Under the pieces are notes generated by a model, which was given only the letters and a program-made list of their open reading frames with translations, ran no database searches and was not told the DNA's origin. 64,000 nt of DNA from Fictibacillus fluitans. Its GTDB lineage: Bacteria > Bacillota > Bacilli > Bacillales > Fictibacillaceae. Shown piece by piece: positions 25,098-34,074 of this stretch. The position numbers and the translations under genes are program-made. Position 1 is the first letter of the stretch. Each line of letters opens with the position of its first letter. The stretch is taken from NCBI RefSeq assembly GCF_030418125.1, contig NZ_JAUHTR010000002.1, positions 248,001 through 312,000 of the forward strand, read 5' to 3'.

Positions 25098-26087
25098 ATG
25101 AGTACAGAATTAGTTGTTGACGTAAAAAAACAGGTTCAGGCAGCCCTTGAGGAAGTAAAGAAAAAGAATATTGAGAATGTATTTTTTGTGGCATGCGGAG
25201 GATCATCCGCTCTCATGTACCCAAGCAAATATGTGATTGACCGTGAGGCGAAAAAAATCGACGCCCACTTATACAGCTCTAATGAGTTTATCCACCGTAA
25301 CCATAATAAACTCGGCGAAAACTCCCTTGTCATCCTTTGCTCGCACTCCGGCAATACGCCAGAAACCGTAGAATCTGCAAAGTTTGCCCGTTCAAAAGGA
25401 GCACTGGCCGTTTCATTGACAAATGTGGAAGGTTCACCATTGGCGCAAGCCTCTGATGTTGTCCTCAAGTATGAGTGGGGAGAGAAAGCGAATGCCTTCA
25501 CCACCAACTACTCTGTTCTTTATCAGCTTGTTTTCGGCGTATTAAAAACCATTGAAAACAATGACAAATTCTCATTAATCGAAGAAAGTCTTGAAAACCT
25601 TCAGCCGGTATACGAAAAAGCAGTGGAGCTTTACAAGGGAAATGCCGAAGATTTTGGCCAATTGTACAAAAACGAAAACATTATTTACACAATGGCCAGC
25701 GGAGCTAACTATGGCGTAGCTTACTCATTTGCCATCTGCATCCTGATGGAAATGCAGTGGATCCACTCCCACGCCATTCATGCGGGTGAGTATTTCCATG
25801 GACCGTTTGAAATCATTGACCAGGAAACACCATTCATCATTCTCCTCGGTCTGGATGAAACAAGACACCTTGAAGAACGCGCGTTGGAATTCTCCAAGCG
25901 TTACGGCAAAAAGCTGATTGTCCTTGATGCAGTTGACTTTGATTTCAGTGGTGTGCGTGAAGAAGTGAAAGGCTACATTGCTCCATTGGTCCTTAACTAT
26001 GTGCTGAGAACATATGCCGACCGTCTGGCTGAAGAGCGCAATCATCCATTGTCCACGAGAAGATACATGTGGAAGGTTGAATATTAA
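25098..26087 (+). CDS. frlB: fructosamine-6-phosphate deglycase FrlB, SIS domain
   Basis: A 329-residue SIS-domain sugar isomerase, almost the same length as B. subtilis FrlB (328). It has the SIS block VACGGSSALMYPSKYV near residue 32 and CSHSGNTPETVESA near 82. FrlB splits fructosamine 6-phosphates into glucose 6-phosphate and a free amine or amino acid. ATG 25098 follows TTGGAGGC. Gene order frlB-O-N-M-D is that of B. subtilis, which makes the assignment strong. Confidence 0.9.
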   Translation: MSTELVVDVKKQVQAALEEVKKKNIENVFFVACGGSSALMYPSKYVIDREAKKIDAHLYSSNEFIHRNHNKLGENSLVILCSHSGNTPETVESAKFARSKGALAVSLTNVEGSPLAQASDVVLKYEWGEKANAFTTNYSVLYQLVFGVLKTIENNDKFSLIEESLENLQPVYEKAVELYKGNAEDFGQLYKNENIIYTMASGANYGVAYSFAICILMEMQWIHSHAIHAGEYFHGPFEIIDQETPFIILLGLDETRHLEERALEFSKRYGKKLIVLDAVDFDFSGVREEVKGYIAPLVLNYVLRTYADRLAEERNHPLSTRRYMWKVEY

Positions 26088-26117
26088 AATCAAGCTTTTA
26101 CTGAGGGAGGAAAGGAA

Positions 26118-27401
26118 ATGAAACGACTGCTTATTCTAGGTATGATCACCGCCATGCTCCTTTCATTCATGGCGGGTTGTACCTCCAGTCCGTCATCCGG
26201 AAGCAGTGATGATACCGTTGTACTCCGTTTTTTCCATCGTTGGCCGACAGAGCCCAAAAAGCAATATTTTGAAGACGCGGTGAAAGAGTTTGAAAAGTCT
26301 CATCCGAAGATTAAAATCCAGACCGAGGCCGTATTGAATGATTCCTACAAAGACAAAATCCGGGTGCTGCTTGGCTCGGATAATCCTCCTGACGTGTACT
26401 TTTCCTGGAGCGGCGAATTTGCCTACAATTTCGCCCGGGCGGGACAAGCTTATGATTTAACCAAGTATGTAAACGATGATAAAAAGTGGTCTGATCAAAT
26501 CATTCCTTCCCAGTTTAAGCCTTTTACCCTGGATGGAAAGATTTACGGCGTTCCGTGGTCTACCGACGGCAAAGCCTTTTTTTACAACAAAAAGATTTTC
26601 AAAGATCTCGGGTTAAAGCCGCCAGCCACGTGGGATGAATTGCTCTCTGTTTCCAAGGATATAGAGAAAAAGGGCATCACACCAATCGCTTTCGGCAGCA
26701 AGGCACCTTGGACGATTTCTCACTATATCGGCTCCTTGAATGCCCAGATGGTACCGGAAGATGTGATTGAAAAAGACTATAACCTGAAAAATACGGATGG
26801 CGAGTTTACACATCCGGGTTACGTAAAGGCTCTGGAGAAGTTTAATGAGCTGAAACCGTTCTTTAATAAAGGTGTGAACTCGGTGGACCATGAGTATGCA
26901 CGCCAGTTGTTTAACAGCGGAAAAGCGGCGATTGGCTATTTCCAGCTGGCCGAAATTGGAATGATCGAGCCGAGCCTGAAGAAAAATCTTGGTGTGTTCA
27001 ATACACCGGAGATTGATGGTGGAGAAGGAAATCCGAACTCCATCACGGCCGCTCCGGAAGGAATCATGATTTCTTCCAAAACCAAGCATCCAAAAGAAGC
27101 GATGGAGTTCATTAAATTCCTCACTTCCAAAAAGAAGGGCACTGAACAGCTGACCAAGGTCAGTGAATACAGCGCTGTTAAAGGAACAACCAACGCACAG
27201 AATGCTTCCAAGCTTCAGCAGGATGCCATTAATCTCATTGTAAATGCGGATAAGACCTATCTCTGGTTTGATACAGCAGTGGATATCAAAATTGTTGATG
27301 CTTACCTAAAAGGATCCCAGCTTATGCTGAACGGAAAGAAAACACCAAAAGAAGTGATGGCGGATGTCCAAAAAGCCGCCAAGGGATTGCAGAAAAAATA
27401 A
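26118..27401 (+). CDS. frlO: fructosamine ABC transporter substrate-binding lipoprotein FrlO
   Basis: A 427-residue family 1 solute-binding protein. It has a lipoprotein signal MKRLLILGMITAMLLSFMAGC with Cys at the lipobox, then a mature domain with VVLRFFHRWPTEPKKQYF. It would sit outside the membrane and bind fructosamines such as fructose-arginine. RBS GGGAGGAAAGG. A hairpin follows the stop, typical for binding-protein genes that need more protein than their permeases. Confidence 0.9.
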   Translation: MKRLLILGMITAMLLSFMAGCTSSPSSGSSDDTVVLRFFHRWPTEPKKQYFEDAVKEFEKSHPKIKIQTEAVLNDSYKDKIRVLLGSDNPPDVYFSWSGEFAYNFARAGQAYDLTKYVNDDKKWSDQIIPSQFKPFTLDGKIYGVPWSTDGKAFFYNKKIFKDLGLKPPATWDELLSVSKDIEKKGITPIAFGSKAPWTISHYIGSLNAQMVPEDVIEKDYNLKNTDGEFTHPGYVKALEKFNELKPFFNKGVNSVDHEYARQLFNSGKAAIGYFQLAEIGMIEPSLKKNLGVFNTPEIDGGEGNPNSITAAPEGIMISSKTKHPKEAMEFIKFLTSKKKGTEQLTKVSEYSAVKGTTNAQNASKLQQDAINLIVNADKTYLWFDTAVDIKIVDAYLKGSQLMLNGKKTPKEVMADVQKAAKGLQKK

Positions 27402-27413
27402 AAAATGGTGAAG

Positions 27414-27445
27414 AGAAGGTGGTTGCACGTTGACCACCTTCTTTT
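27414..27445 (+). terminator. intercistronic hairpin between frlO and frlN
   Basis: AGAAGGTGGT (27414-27423) pairs with ACCACCTTCT (27433-27442), followed by TTTT. It probably works as a partial terminator or as a 3' stabiliser of the frlBO part of the message. Confidence 0.65.
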
Positions 27446-27467
27446 AAAAAAAGAAGAGGTGAATCCA

Positions 27468-28346
27468 TTGCCGATCAGAAAATTCGTCCCGTATCTGTAT
27501 CTTGCACCTTGCATATTGATGATGGGGCTTTTTGTATATTATCCAATCGTGGAAAACTTCCGGTTCAGTTTTTATGATTTTTCGGCTTTCTCCCCGGACA
27601 AGGCATTTGTCGGTTTTACCAATTTCATCAGCCTCTTTCATGATCCGGTGTTCTATACCGCGTTAAAAAATAACGTCTGGTATGCCGTCATCTCGATCAT
27701 TTGCCAGGTGTTTGGCGGACTGATTTTGGCCGCTATTCTGGAGGACCCCATCACCCGGTTCATCAGCAGCTTTTTTAGAACGGTGTTCTTTTTGCCGGTG
27801 GTCATCTCGGTGACGGTAATCGCGCTGCTTTTCACCTTTGTGTATGAACCGAACATGGGGATTCTGAACAGCTTTCTGCATGGACTTGGATTGGACTCCT
27901 GGACAAGAGAGTGGCTCGGTGATTCGGAAACAGCGATTTTTGCGGTCATTGCCGTATCTCAATGGCAGAGTATCGGCTATATCATGATGTTGTTTATCGT
28001 TGCCATTCAGGCGGTCCCAAGAGAAATTTATGAAGCGGCAGAAATGGACGGGGCCGGGAAAGTCCGAAAGTTCATTTCCGTTACCGTTCCACAGGTGAAA
28101 GAGATGTTTTTTGTCGCTTCGCTTATTACGCTGACAGGCGCTTTTACCGTGTTTAATGAACCGTATATTTTAACCGGGGGAGGTCCTGGCAACGCCAGTG
28201 AGGTGCTTGGAACGCTCCTTTACAATTCGGCTTTTGCCAAAGACCAGATGGGCTATGCATCCGCTATCGCCACCGTCATTCTCGTTCTCACATTGCTTGT
28301 GTCCTTGGTTCAAATGAAGCTATTCCGTACAGGGAAGGATGATTGA
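27468..28346 (+). CDS. frlN: fructosamine ABC transporter permease FrlN
   Basis: A 292-residue MalF-type permease with six predicted helices, exactly the length of B. subtilis FrlN. The EAA loop reads EIYEAAEMDGAGKVRKF. TTG 27468 is chosen because AGAAGAGGTGA lies just before it; an in-frame ATG at 27405 would put the coding sequence over the hairpin and has no binding site. Its end overlaps the start of frlM. It forms the channel with FrlM. Confidence 0.85.
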   Translation: MPIRKFVPYLYLAPCILMMGLFVYYPIVENFRFSFYDFSAFSPDKAFVGFTNFISLFHDPVFYTALKNNVWYAVISIICQVFGGLILAAILEDPITRFISSFFRTVFFLPVVISVTVIALLFTFVYEPNMGILNSFLHGLGLDSWTREWLGDSETAIFAVIAVSQWQSIGYIMMLFIVAIQAVPREIYEAAEMDGAGKVRKFISVTVPQVKEMFFVASLITLTGAFTVFNEPYILTGGGPGNASEVLGTLLYNSAFAKDQMGYASAIATVILVLTLLVSLVQMKLFRTGKDD

Positions 28347-29229
28347 TTTGGAAACGAAAGCAGCGATTGATTATACCTACAATGTACCTGCCAAAAGAAG
28401 ATCGAAGAAAGGAAAGATCAAAGAAGCTGTTCCGCTTTATTTCATTTTAGTAGTCTACTTTATCGTGGTGGCGTACCCGCTGTTCTGGATGATCGTTAAT
28501 TCCTTTAAAACCACGGACGAGATTTTCTCCAACAGCTGGGCCATGCCGCAGAAATGGCTATTTTCCAACTATTCCCACGCCTGGGAAACAGGAATTTCGG
28601 GATACTTCGTGAATAGTTTAGTCGTCACTGTCACCACCTGTTTGGGAACAGTGTTCATAAGCGCACTGGGGGCATACGGGTTAACACGGTTTTCCTTCAA
28701 GGGAAAGAATGCGCTTCTTATTCTTTGCATGGGCGGAATGATGCTCTCTCCGCAAGTCAGCCTTGTTCCTTTATATAAATTGATCCAGGCATTGGGCATC
28801 CATGATACGTATTTGGCGCTGATTCTTCCGTATGTGGCATACCGGATTCCCATCACCCTTCTGCTCATTCGCGCTGCTTTCCTTGATGTGCCGAAGGAGC
28901 TTGAAGAATCTGCGGTTCTTGATGGATGCAGTTCGTGGGCTGTCTTCACCAAAATATTTTTACCGCTCAATTATCCCATCCTTTTAACAGGGATTATTCT
29001 TACGGCGTATTTTACATGGAATGAATTTATGTTCGCGCTCATTTTTGTCGATTCAGAATCATTGAAAACCATTCCAGCCGGCCTTATGCAGTTCAGGGAT
29101 GCGCTGCAGACCAACTGGGGAGTCCTGCTGGCGGGGCTGATGATTTCAGCGGCACCTATTATTCTCTTATTTTTATTTATGCAAAAATATTTCATTCGCG
29201 GCTTGGCAGCAGGCAGTGTAAAAGGATAA
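28339..29229 (+). CDS. frlM: fructosamine ABC transporter permease FrlM
   Basis: A 296-residue MalG-type permease with six helices and an EAA loop ELEESAVLDGCSSWAVF. It overlaps frlN by eight bases. TTG 28348 is an alternative start because GGAAGGA then has a better spacing. It pairs with FrlN. No ATPase gene is in the operon, so an MsmX-like ATPase from elsewhere is probably used, as in B. subtilis. Confidence 0.87.
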   Translation: MIDLETKAAIDYTYNVPAKRRSKKGKIKEAVPLYFILVVYFIVVAYPLFWMIVNSFKTTDEIFSNSWAMPQKWLFSNYSHAWETGISGYFVNSLVVTVTTCLGTVFISALGAYGLTRFSFKGKNALLILCMGGMMLSPQVSLVPLYKLIQALGIHDTYLALILPYVAYRIPITLLLIRAAFLDVPKELEESAVLDGCSSWAVFTKIFLPLNYPILLTGIILTAYFTWNEFMFALIFVDSESLKTIPAGLMQFRDALQTNWGVLLAGLMISAAPIILLFLFMQKYFIRGLAAGSVKG

Positions 29230-29247
29230 GAAAGGATTGAAATACAA

Positions 29248-30069
29248 ATGAAATTAATAGCGATCGGTGATAATGTGGTTGATGTTTACCTCGAGCGGAA
29301 TGAAATGTATCCGGGGGGAAATGCGCTGAACGTAGCGGTGCTGTCCCGTCAGTGCGGAGCAGAAGAAACGGCGTTTATTGGAATTGTGGGAAATGACACA
29401 GAAGGTGACCATATCCTTGAGTCTCTGAAAAAGGAAAATGTCGATGCAAGCAGGGTACGCCGGGCGGTCGGAGAGAGTGGGAAAGCTTATGTAAATCTCG
29501 ATGAAGAAGGCGACCGGATTTTTGTAAAATCCAATAAGGGCGGTGTACAGGCTGAATTAAAGCTGAGATTAACAGAAGAAGACTATGAATCTGTTAAACG
29601 CTATGATGTACTTCATACCAGTATTTACAGCAGCCTGGAGGATGAGCTTCCACGGCTGAAAAAAGTAATTCCTCTTTCTTATGATTTTTCCAACCACTAT
29701 AACGATGAATTGCTCAAAAAAGCATGTCCGTATCTTACGTTTGCTTTTGTGTCGGGAAGCGATTTATCAGAGCTGGAAATTGATGCATTGATCGCTAAAA
29801 TTCATACCTTTGGAGCCGCGAATGTGGTGATTACCAGAGGATCGAAGGGTGTTATGATGTCGGATGGGTCCAACCGGTACACTCAGGGCATTGAGGACGC
29901 GGAGGTCATTGATACGCTTGGAGCAGGTGATTCGTTTATCGCTGGATTTTTAACAAGCTGCTTTAACGAGTCTTCCATTGAAGCGTCTCTGCAGTTTGCA
30001 GCCTTAAAAGCCGCAAGAACCTGTGAAGTTATGGGTGCGTTTGGTTATGGTAAATCGCTGATCGTATGA
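29248..30069 (+). CDS. frlD: fructosamine kinase FrlD, PfkB family
   Basis: A 273-residue PfkB-family sugar kinase. It starts MKLIAIGDNVVDVYLER, has the first signature GGNALNVAVLSRQCGAEE near residue 24 and the second, DTLGAGDSFIAGFL, near 221 with the catalytic Asp. FrlD phosphorylates fructosamines at position 6 for FrlB. It ends the operon, directly before a terminator shared with the convergent frlR gene. Confidence 0.88.
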   Translation: MKLIAIGDNVVDVYLERNEMYPGGNALNVAVLSRQCGAEETAFIGIVGNDTEGDHILESLKKENVDASRVRRAVGESGKAYVNLDEEGDRIFVKSNKGGVQAELKLRLTEEDYESVKRYDVLHTSIYSSLEDELPRLKKVIPLSYDFSNHYNDELLKKACPYLTFAFVSGSDLSELEIDALIAKIHTFGAANVVITRGSKGVMMSDGSNRYTQGIEDAEVIDTLGAGDSFIAGFLTSCFNESSIEASLQFAALKAARTCEVMGAFGYGKSLIV

Positions 30070-30072
30070 AAA

Positions 30073-30109
30073 ATGGAACTAGCCAGCAATGGCTTAGTTC
30101 CATTTTTTT
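30073..30109. terminator. bidirectional terminator between frlD and frlR
   Basis: ATGGAACTAGCC pairs with GGCTtAGTTCCAT and is followed by TTTTTTT; the T run overlaps the frlR stop region. It would stop frl transcription and probably frlR transcription as well. Confidence 0.85.
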
Positions 30110-30836
30110 ATGTGGAGATCGTAAATGCGATATGTGTGGTTGGTACTTTAAAGGTGGAAATATGAATAGGTACTCCTTGTGCGTCAAACACTGTTTTATC
30201 AATGTTGAACAGCATGGACCCGGGATCGCAATCCAGGTACTCGGCCTCGACAGCGGAAGCAGGTACAGCGGTTAAAATCTTGGTGGAGGTGGTCGACTGC
30301 ATGTCCACCTGGTAAATATGTTTCAGTACATCGTAGGTGGACTCATACTCGAAAATGTTCTCCATCAGTTTAGGGAAGCGAATCAGGGAATAATGGACAA
30401 TATCGATGGTAAACGGCATGTCATCAATGAACATCAGGCGCGATAGATTGAGTACAGGCGAGCCCACTTCAACTTGAAGCGCCTCGGCCACTTGCTTTGT
30501 TGCTTTGATCTCCTTGCATTCCAGCACTTTTTTGGAGGAGTTAACCCCCATTTGCTTGCTGAAGTCAGAGAACCCTTCAACCGTAATCAGCTCGCGGGCA
30601 ACCTTTTTTCGGGAAACAAACGTGCCTTTGCCTTGCTTACGTTCCAATAGTCCTTCTTCAACTAATTCCTGGATTGCCCGCCTGACGGTAATCCGGCTCA
30701 CACTGTAAATGTCACAAAGCTCAGCCTCATTCGGAATTCTGTCTCCAACTTTATATACTCCCTTATCCATCTCATCTTTTATGTTGATCATCAGCTGTTC
30801 ATATAAAGGAAGGGAACTGGCGTTGTTCAATTTCAT
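30108..30836 (-). CDS. frlR: GntR/HutC-type regulator of the frl operon (FrlR-like)
   Basis: A 242-residue HutC-subfamily GntR regulator. The N-terminal winged helix (GDRIPNEAELCDIYSVSRIT) is followed by a UTRA sensor domain. Length and position match B. subtilis FrlR (YurK). It is convergent with frlD. A perfect 20-bp palindrome lies about 30 bases before its start and a related direct repeat lies at the frlB promoter, so it probably represses both. AGGAGG precedes the ATG. Confidence 0.87.
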   Translation of the reverse strand: MKLNNASSLPLYEQLMINIKDEMDKGVYKVGDRIPNEAELCDIYSVSRITVRRAIQELVEEGLLERKQGKGTFVSRKKVARELITVEGFSDFSKQMGVNSSKKVLECKEIKATKQVAEALQVEVGSPVLNLSRLMFIDDMPFTIDIVHYSLIRFPKLMENIFEYESTYDVLKHIYQVDMQSTTSTKILTAVPASAVEAEYLDCDPGSMLFNIDKTVFDAQGVPIHISTFKVPTTHIAFTIST

Positions 30837-30864
30837 GGATTAAGCTTCCTCCTATTATTAAGTC

Positions 30865-30884
30865 GTTATATAATATTATATAAC
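30865..30884. promoter_or_regulatory. palindromic FrlR operator at frlR
   Basis: GTTATATAATATTATATAAC is a perfect 20-bp palindrome before frlR and overlaps a TATAAT -10-like hexamer on the minus strand. Half-site ATATAAC also occurs twice at the frlB promoter. Confidence 0.65.
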
Positions 30885-31075
30885 AAATATATAATAAAAT
30901 CATATGATTAATAGGTCCCTATAAAACTATACGATGGATAAGCGGAATTGACTTCTTATTTGGTGTACCCTGTTACATTTTTTTCTGAAAAATAGTGGTT
31001 GGCAGTTGACGTTAAGTATAATTTTACATATTAAGGAAAATATTTAATGCGCATAAAACAGGAGGCTGCTATTGG

Positions 31076-31321
31076 ATGAAAAGGTGGATCATGCTGTTAT
31101 TTCTTTTGGCCAACATCGTTTCTATCATTTACTTCCTGATTAACTTTGAATCTGCGTTCAACCCTTTATGGATGGCGTTTTTTATTCTGGGGCTGGTTCT
31201 TTCTATTGTTTTTATGAAAGAGAGAGGTAGGCGGGCCTTGCCTTTCAGCGTTCTTGTCACAAGTTTGAGCTTGCTCGGTGCGTTTGCTTTTAACTACTTT
31301 TTGTCGCATTTAATGGGTTGA
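31076..31321 (+). CDS. small three-helix membrane protein, function unknown
   Basis: An 81-residue hydrophobic protein with three predicted helices (about residues 4-22, 28-46 and 57-78) and a basic loop KERGRR between the second and third. AGGAGG lies 11 bases before the ATG. I do not recognise a family. It stands alone between frlR and the PhyH-HEAT gene. Confidence 0.65.
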   Translation: MKRWIMLLFLLANIVSIIYFLINFESAFNPLWMAFFILGLVLSIVFMKERGRRALPFSVLVTSLSLLGAFAFNYFLSHLMG

Positions 31322-31351
31322 ATCCTTGTTGAAGAATACACCTGTGCCATA

Positions 31352-31381
31352 AAAGGGAGGGCGATATGCCTTCTTTTTTTA
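31352..31381 (+). terminator. probable terminator after the small membrane protein
   Basis: An imperfect hairpin (GGAGGGC with GCCTTC) followed by TTTTTTT. Confidence 0.5.
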
Positions 31382-31480
31382 TATCTTAATTTTGTACCAA
31401 TCTGCCTTAGCTTTCTCTATTCTGATTAAGATTTCCTCTGTTTATAATCAAGGGGAAATGAAGAAAGGGAGGCAGATCAC

Positions 31481-32905
31481 ATGGCGACGCAGTTGAAAGT
31501 GGATTCACCGCTTTTGTTGACGGATGAGCAGATGAAGACGTTTATCACAGACGGCTTTCTCATTCTGCAAACGGACTTCTCCGAGGAATTTCATGAAACG
31601 TTGAACACGCAGTTGAAAACGGTATATGAGGAAGAAGGAAACCCCGGGAATAATCTCTTGCCAAGGATTCCGGAGCTTCAAAAGGTGTTTGACCATCCGA
31701 TCATTACAGGGGCCTTAACCAGTGTTTTAGGTTCGGATTACATGCTTCATGCTCACCGGCATGGCCATTTCAATGCTTCTCCGGAAGCGGGAGGATGGCA
31801 TAAAGACAGCTACTGGGGATATCAGCGGATGCGCAATCATCATCCATGGTGGGCGATGATCATGTATTTTCCACAGGACACGCCTGTGGAGCTCGGACCG
31901 ACGGGAATCATGCCGGGGACGCAAAATTATGAAACCCGAACTTTCCAGGACGATGAAACAAAGGAAGAAGCTTTGGCGAGCGGTAAGGCAGGAACCTTCG
32001 CTCTGATCCATTATGATATATGGCATAGAGCCACTCCAAATGTGGTCGGCGAGCCGCGGTTTATGCTGAAGTTTGAGTTTATGAGAACGAAGGCGCCGCT
32101 AGCTCCAAGCTGGGATCATGAGGCGGAGTCCTGGAGCAAGCCGTCTTCTGCTCAAGCGCTGCCCGAACAGCATGATGTGATGTGGGAAGACACATGGAAC
32201 TGGCTGGCTGGAAGGGTTGGAAGCCTGGCAGACACTAGGCTGAAGGATGAAGCTGAGGTTCAAGCGCTTGTTCAGGAGCTGGGGGATGAATCCGAGCCAC
32301 AGGGATTGAATGCGGCCTATGAACTGGCCTGCAGCGGGAAAAATGGCGTGTACGAACTTTTGCAGGCCCTGTACCATGAAAATGTCAGGGTATCGCGGGT
32401 TGCGGCTTACGGCCTTTCCATCGCTGGCCCTGGGGCGATTTCTGGGTTAATTTCTGCTTTGGAGAATGGCCGACCGAAAACGGTCGTGCATGCGGCGTTT
32501 GCGCTGGGTGAACTGGGACATCATGCGGCTAAGGCAGTCCCTCAGTTAATTCAATGCTTGAAGCATTCATCGGAGAAGGTCCGCCGAACGGCAACAGAGG
32601 TGCTTTCCATGATTGGACAGCCAACGGAGGAAGTAGTTCAAGGACTATCTCAATGCCTGGAGGACCCGGATGTTCAAGTCCGCTTCATGGCCGGGTTATC
32701 CCTTGCACGCCTTGGTCCTGCTGCCGCCTCTGCCGTTCCGTCGCTCGAGAAAGCACTGAATGATGAGAACCGGTATGTACGTGCTCATGCGGCAGAGGCG
32801 CTTCGTTACATTGGAACGGAGGAGGCAAAAGATACCCTCATTCAGTTTCTGTTTAATTCACGATGGTGCCCGACGACCACACCGGCAAATACGTTTTATC
32901 CTTAA
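31481..32905 (+). CDS. PhyH-family dioxygenase fused to HEAT repeats
   Basis: A 474-residue protein with two parts. Residues 1 to about 230 are a phytanoyl-CoA dioxygenase-like Fe(II)/2-oxoglutarate domain with the iron motif HKDSYW (His and Asp) and a distal His in DIWHRATPN. Residues about 270-470 are HEAT/PBS-lyase-like repeats, such as VRRTATEVLSMIG, VRFMAGLSLARLG and VRAHAAEALRYIG. Fusions of this kind are uncommon. ATG 31481 follows AAAGGGAGG. The substrate is unknown; the repeats suggest binding of a protein or other large partner. Confidence 0.85.
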   Translation: MATQLKVDSPLLLTDEQMKTFITDGFLILQTDFSEEFHETLNTQLKTVYEEEGNPGNNLLPRIPELQKVFDHPIITGALTSVLGSDYMLHAHRHGHFNASPEAGGWHKDSYWGYQRMRNHHPWWAMIMYFPQDTPVELGPTGIMPGTQNYETRTFQDDETKEEALASGKAGTFALIHYDIWHRATPNVVGEPRFMLKFEFMRTKAPLAPSWDHEAESWSKPSSAQALPEQHDVMWEDTWNWLAGRVGSLADTRLKDEAEVQALVQELGDESEPQGLNAAYELACSGKNGVYELLQALYHENVRVSRVAAYGLSIAGPGAISGLISALENGRPKTVVHAAFALGELGHHAAKAVPQLIQCLKHSSEKVRRTATEVLSMIGQPTEEVVQGLSQCLEDPDVQVRFMAGLSLARLGPAAASAVPSLEKALNDENRYVRAHAAEALRYIGTEEAKDTLIQFLFNSRWCPTTTPANTFYP

Positions 32906-32915
32906 AAATGACTCA

Positions 32916-32941
32916 GGCTCCGTTTTCTTACGGGGCCTTTT
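32916..32941. terminator. terminator between convergent PhyH-HEAT and AraC genes
   Basis: GGCTCCGT pairs with ACGGGGCC around a six-base loop and is followed by TTTT. Confidence 0.75.
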
Positions 32942-33791
32942 AGTTCTTTGTTACCCCGGTGCGTGAAATCATTTCCCGGTAGTTTTTCGGCGAGAATCCA
33001 ATCTGTTCGCGGAACATTCGCGAGAAATAAGAAACCTCCATACCGAGCGAATCCGCGATACCAGTAACACTCTGTTCGGTGAACAGCAGAAGGTGTTTGG
33101 CCCTTTCCATGCGCTGCCGGTTAATGAATTGGATGGGGGACAAACCTGTGTATTTTTTAAAAACAGAAATAAAGTAGTTGGGATGAAAGCTGGCGATGCG
33201 GGCCAAATCCTCAACCGACAACGAGTCATGAAGATGGCTTTCAATGTACTGCAGAATCTTATCCATTTTTTCAAAGGAGGGAACCGTACGGGAATCAAAA
33301 TGAACTTCGCTGCTTTGTTCAATAAAGTCAGCCATGATCCCAAACAGGGTGGAGTGAACGCGAAAGCCGCTGGATAAATCTCCTTTTTCCGAATGCAAAA
33401 TGAGCTGCTTAAACTTGTGGATTAACAGCTCGGGATCGCACGGTGTAATAAATACCGGAGCCTGTATGATTTGAAACAAGTGAGCATCATTGACCTTTGA
33501 GCTGAAGTGGCACCAATACTTTCCGAAGGTGTTATGATCGTTGAGGGTTCCGTACGCCTGGGTGGAGCCGGCTGGAAGAAGATACAGTTCGCCGGGTTTA
33601 GGGTAATAGGTTTCGCCGTTGACCTTTACAAAGCCCTCACCCTCCATAATAAAATATAGCTTGTTAAACTCGGGAACATAGCTGTCCTCTGCCCAGGTAG
33701 CGGGAACTTTCGTGTACCTCGCAATGGACAAGTCCAATTGAGCATTCGTCATATAATTTTTCCAAAAGGTGGTTTGCTGCATGTTCTTCAC
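32940..33791 (-). CDS. AraC-family regulator with cupin sensor domain
   Basis: A 283-residue regulator with an N-terminal cupin-like sugar sensor (YFIMEGEGFVKVNGETYYPK, near residues 46-66) and a C-terminal double helix-turn-helix (SVEDLARIASFHPNYF, SVTGIADSLGMEVSYFSRMF). It is convergent with the PhyH-HEAT gene. No target operon is adjacent on its own strand. Start near 33791 is GTG; ATG 33782 is nearly as good and ribosome binding is weak for both. Confidence 0.85.
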   Translation of the reverse strand: MKNMQQTTFWKNYMTNAQLDLSIARYTKVPATWAEDSYVPEFNKLYFIMEGEGFVKVNGETYYPKPGELYLLPAGSTQAYGTLNDHNTFGKYWCHFSSKVNDAHLFQIIQAPVFITPCDPELLIHKFKQLILHSEKGDLSSGFRVHSTLFGIMADFIEQSSEVHFDSRTVPSFEKMDKILQYIESHLHDSLSVEDLARIASFHPNYFISVFKKYTGLSPIQFINRQRMERAKHLLLFTEQSVTGIADSLGMEVSYFSRMFREQIGFSPKNYREMISRTGVTKN

Positions 33792-33857
33792 GCGCCCGTC
33801 TTGTCTGTTTTACTCATTATATCAAAATATTCGGTAAACTATCGCGGGGAGGTTTTA

Positions 33858-33997
33858 TGAAAATGACGTGATATGCAACTATTTTTTGTCGAACCGCAAG
33901 TAAATCGGTAATTACCGCAACTATTCCGTGTCGAACCGCAAGTAAATCACGATTCACCGCAAGTATTCCATGTCGAACCGCAAGTAAGCAAAAATCC
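33858..33997 (+). repeat. six-unit 21-bp repeat element, copy 3 (class A)
   Basis: Leader TGAAAATGACGTGAT at 33858-33872, then units at 33872, 33893, 33914, 33935, 33956 and 33977, exactly 21 bp apart, with ACCGCAAGTA or ACCGCAACTA cores. It lies between two divergent genes, so it is not a terminator. Confidence 0.92.
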
Positions 33998-34074
33998 ACC
34001 CCTCCCATCCTGATAAAAGAAGGATAAACCTATAGGCAGCACGAACCTTTTCATCAATAAGTAGAGGAGTTGAT

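Noticed and set aside
33817-34008. Minus-strand frame with LLAVRHGI-type periodicity
   Set aside because: It is a repeat-copy-3 translation in a different frame from that open in copy 1, which argues against coding.
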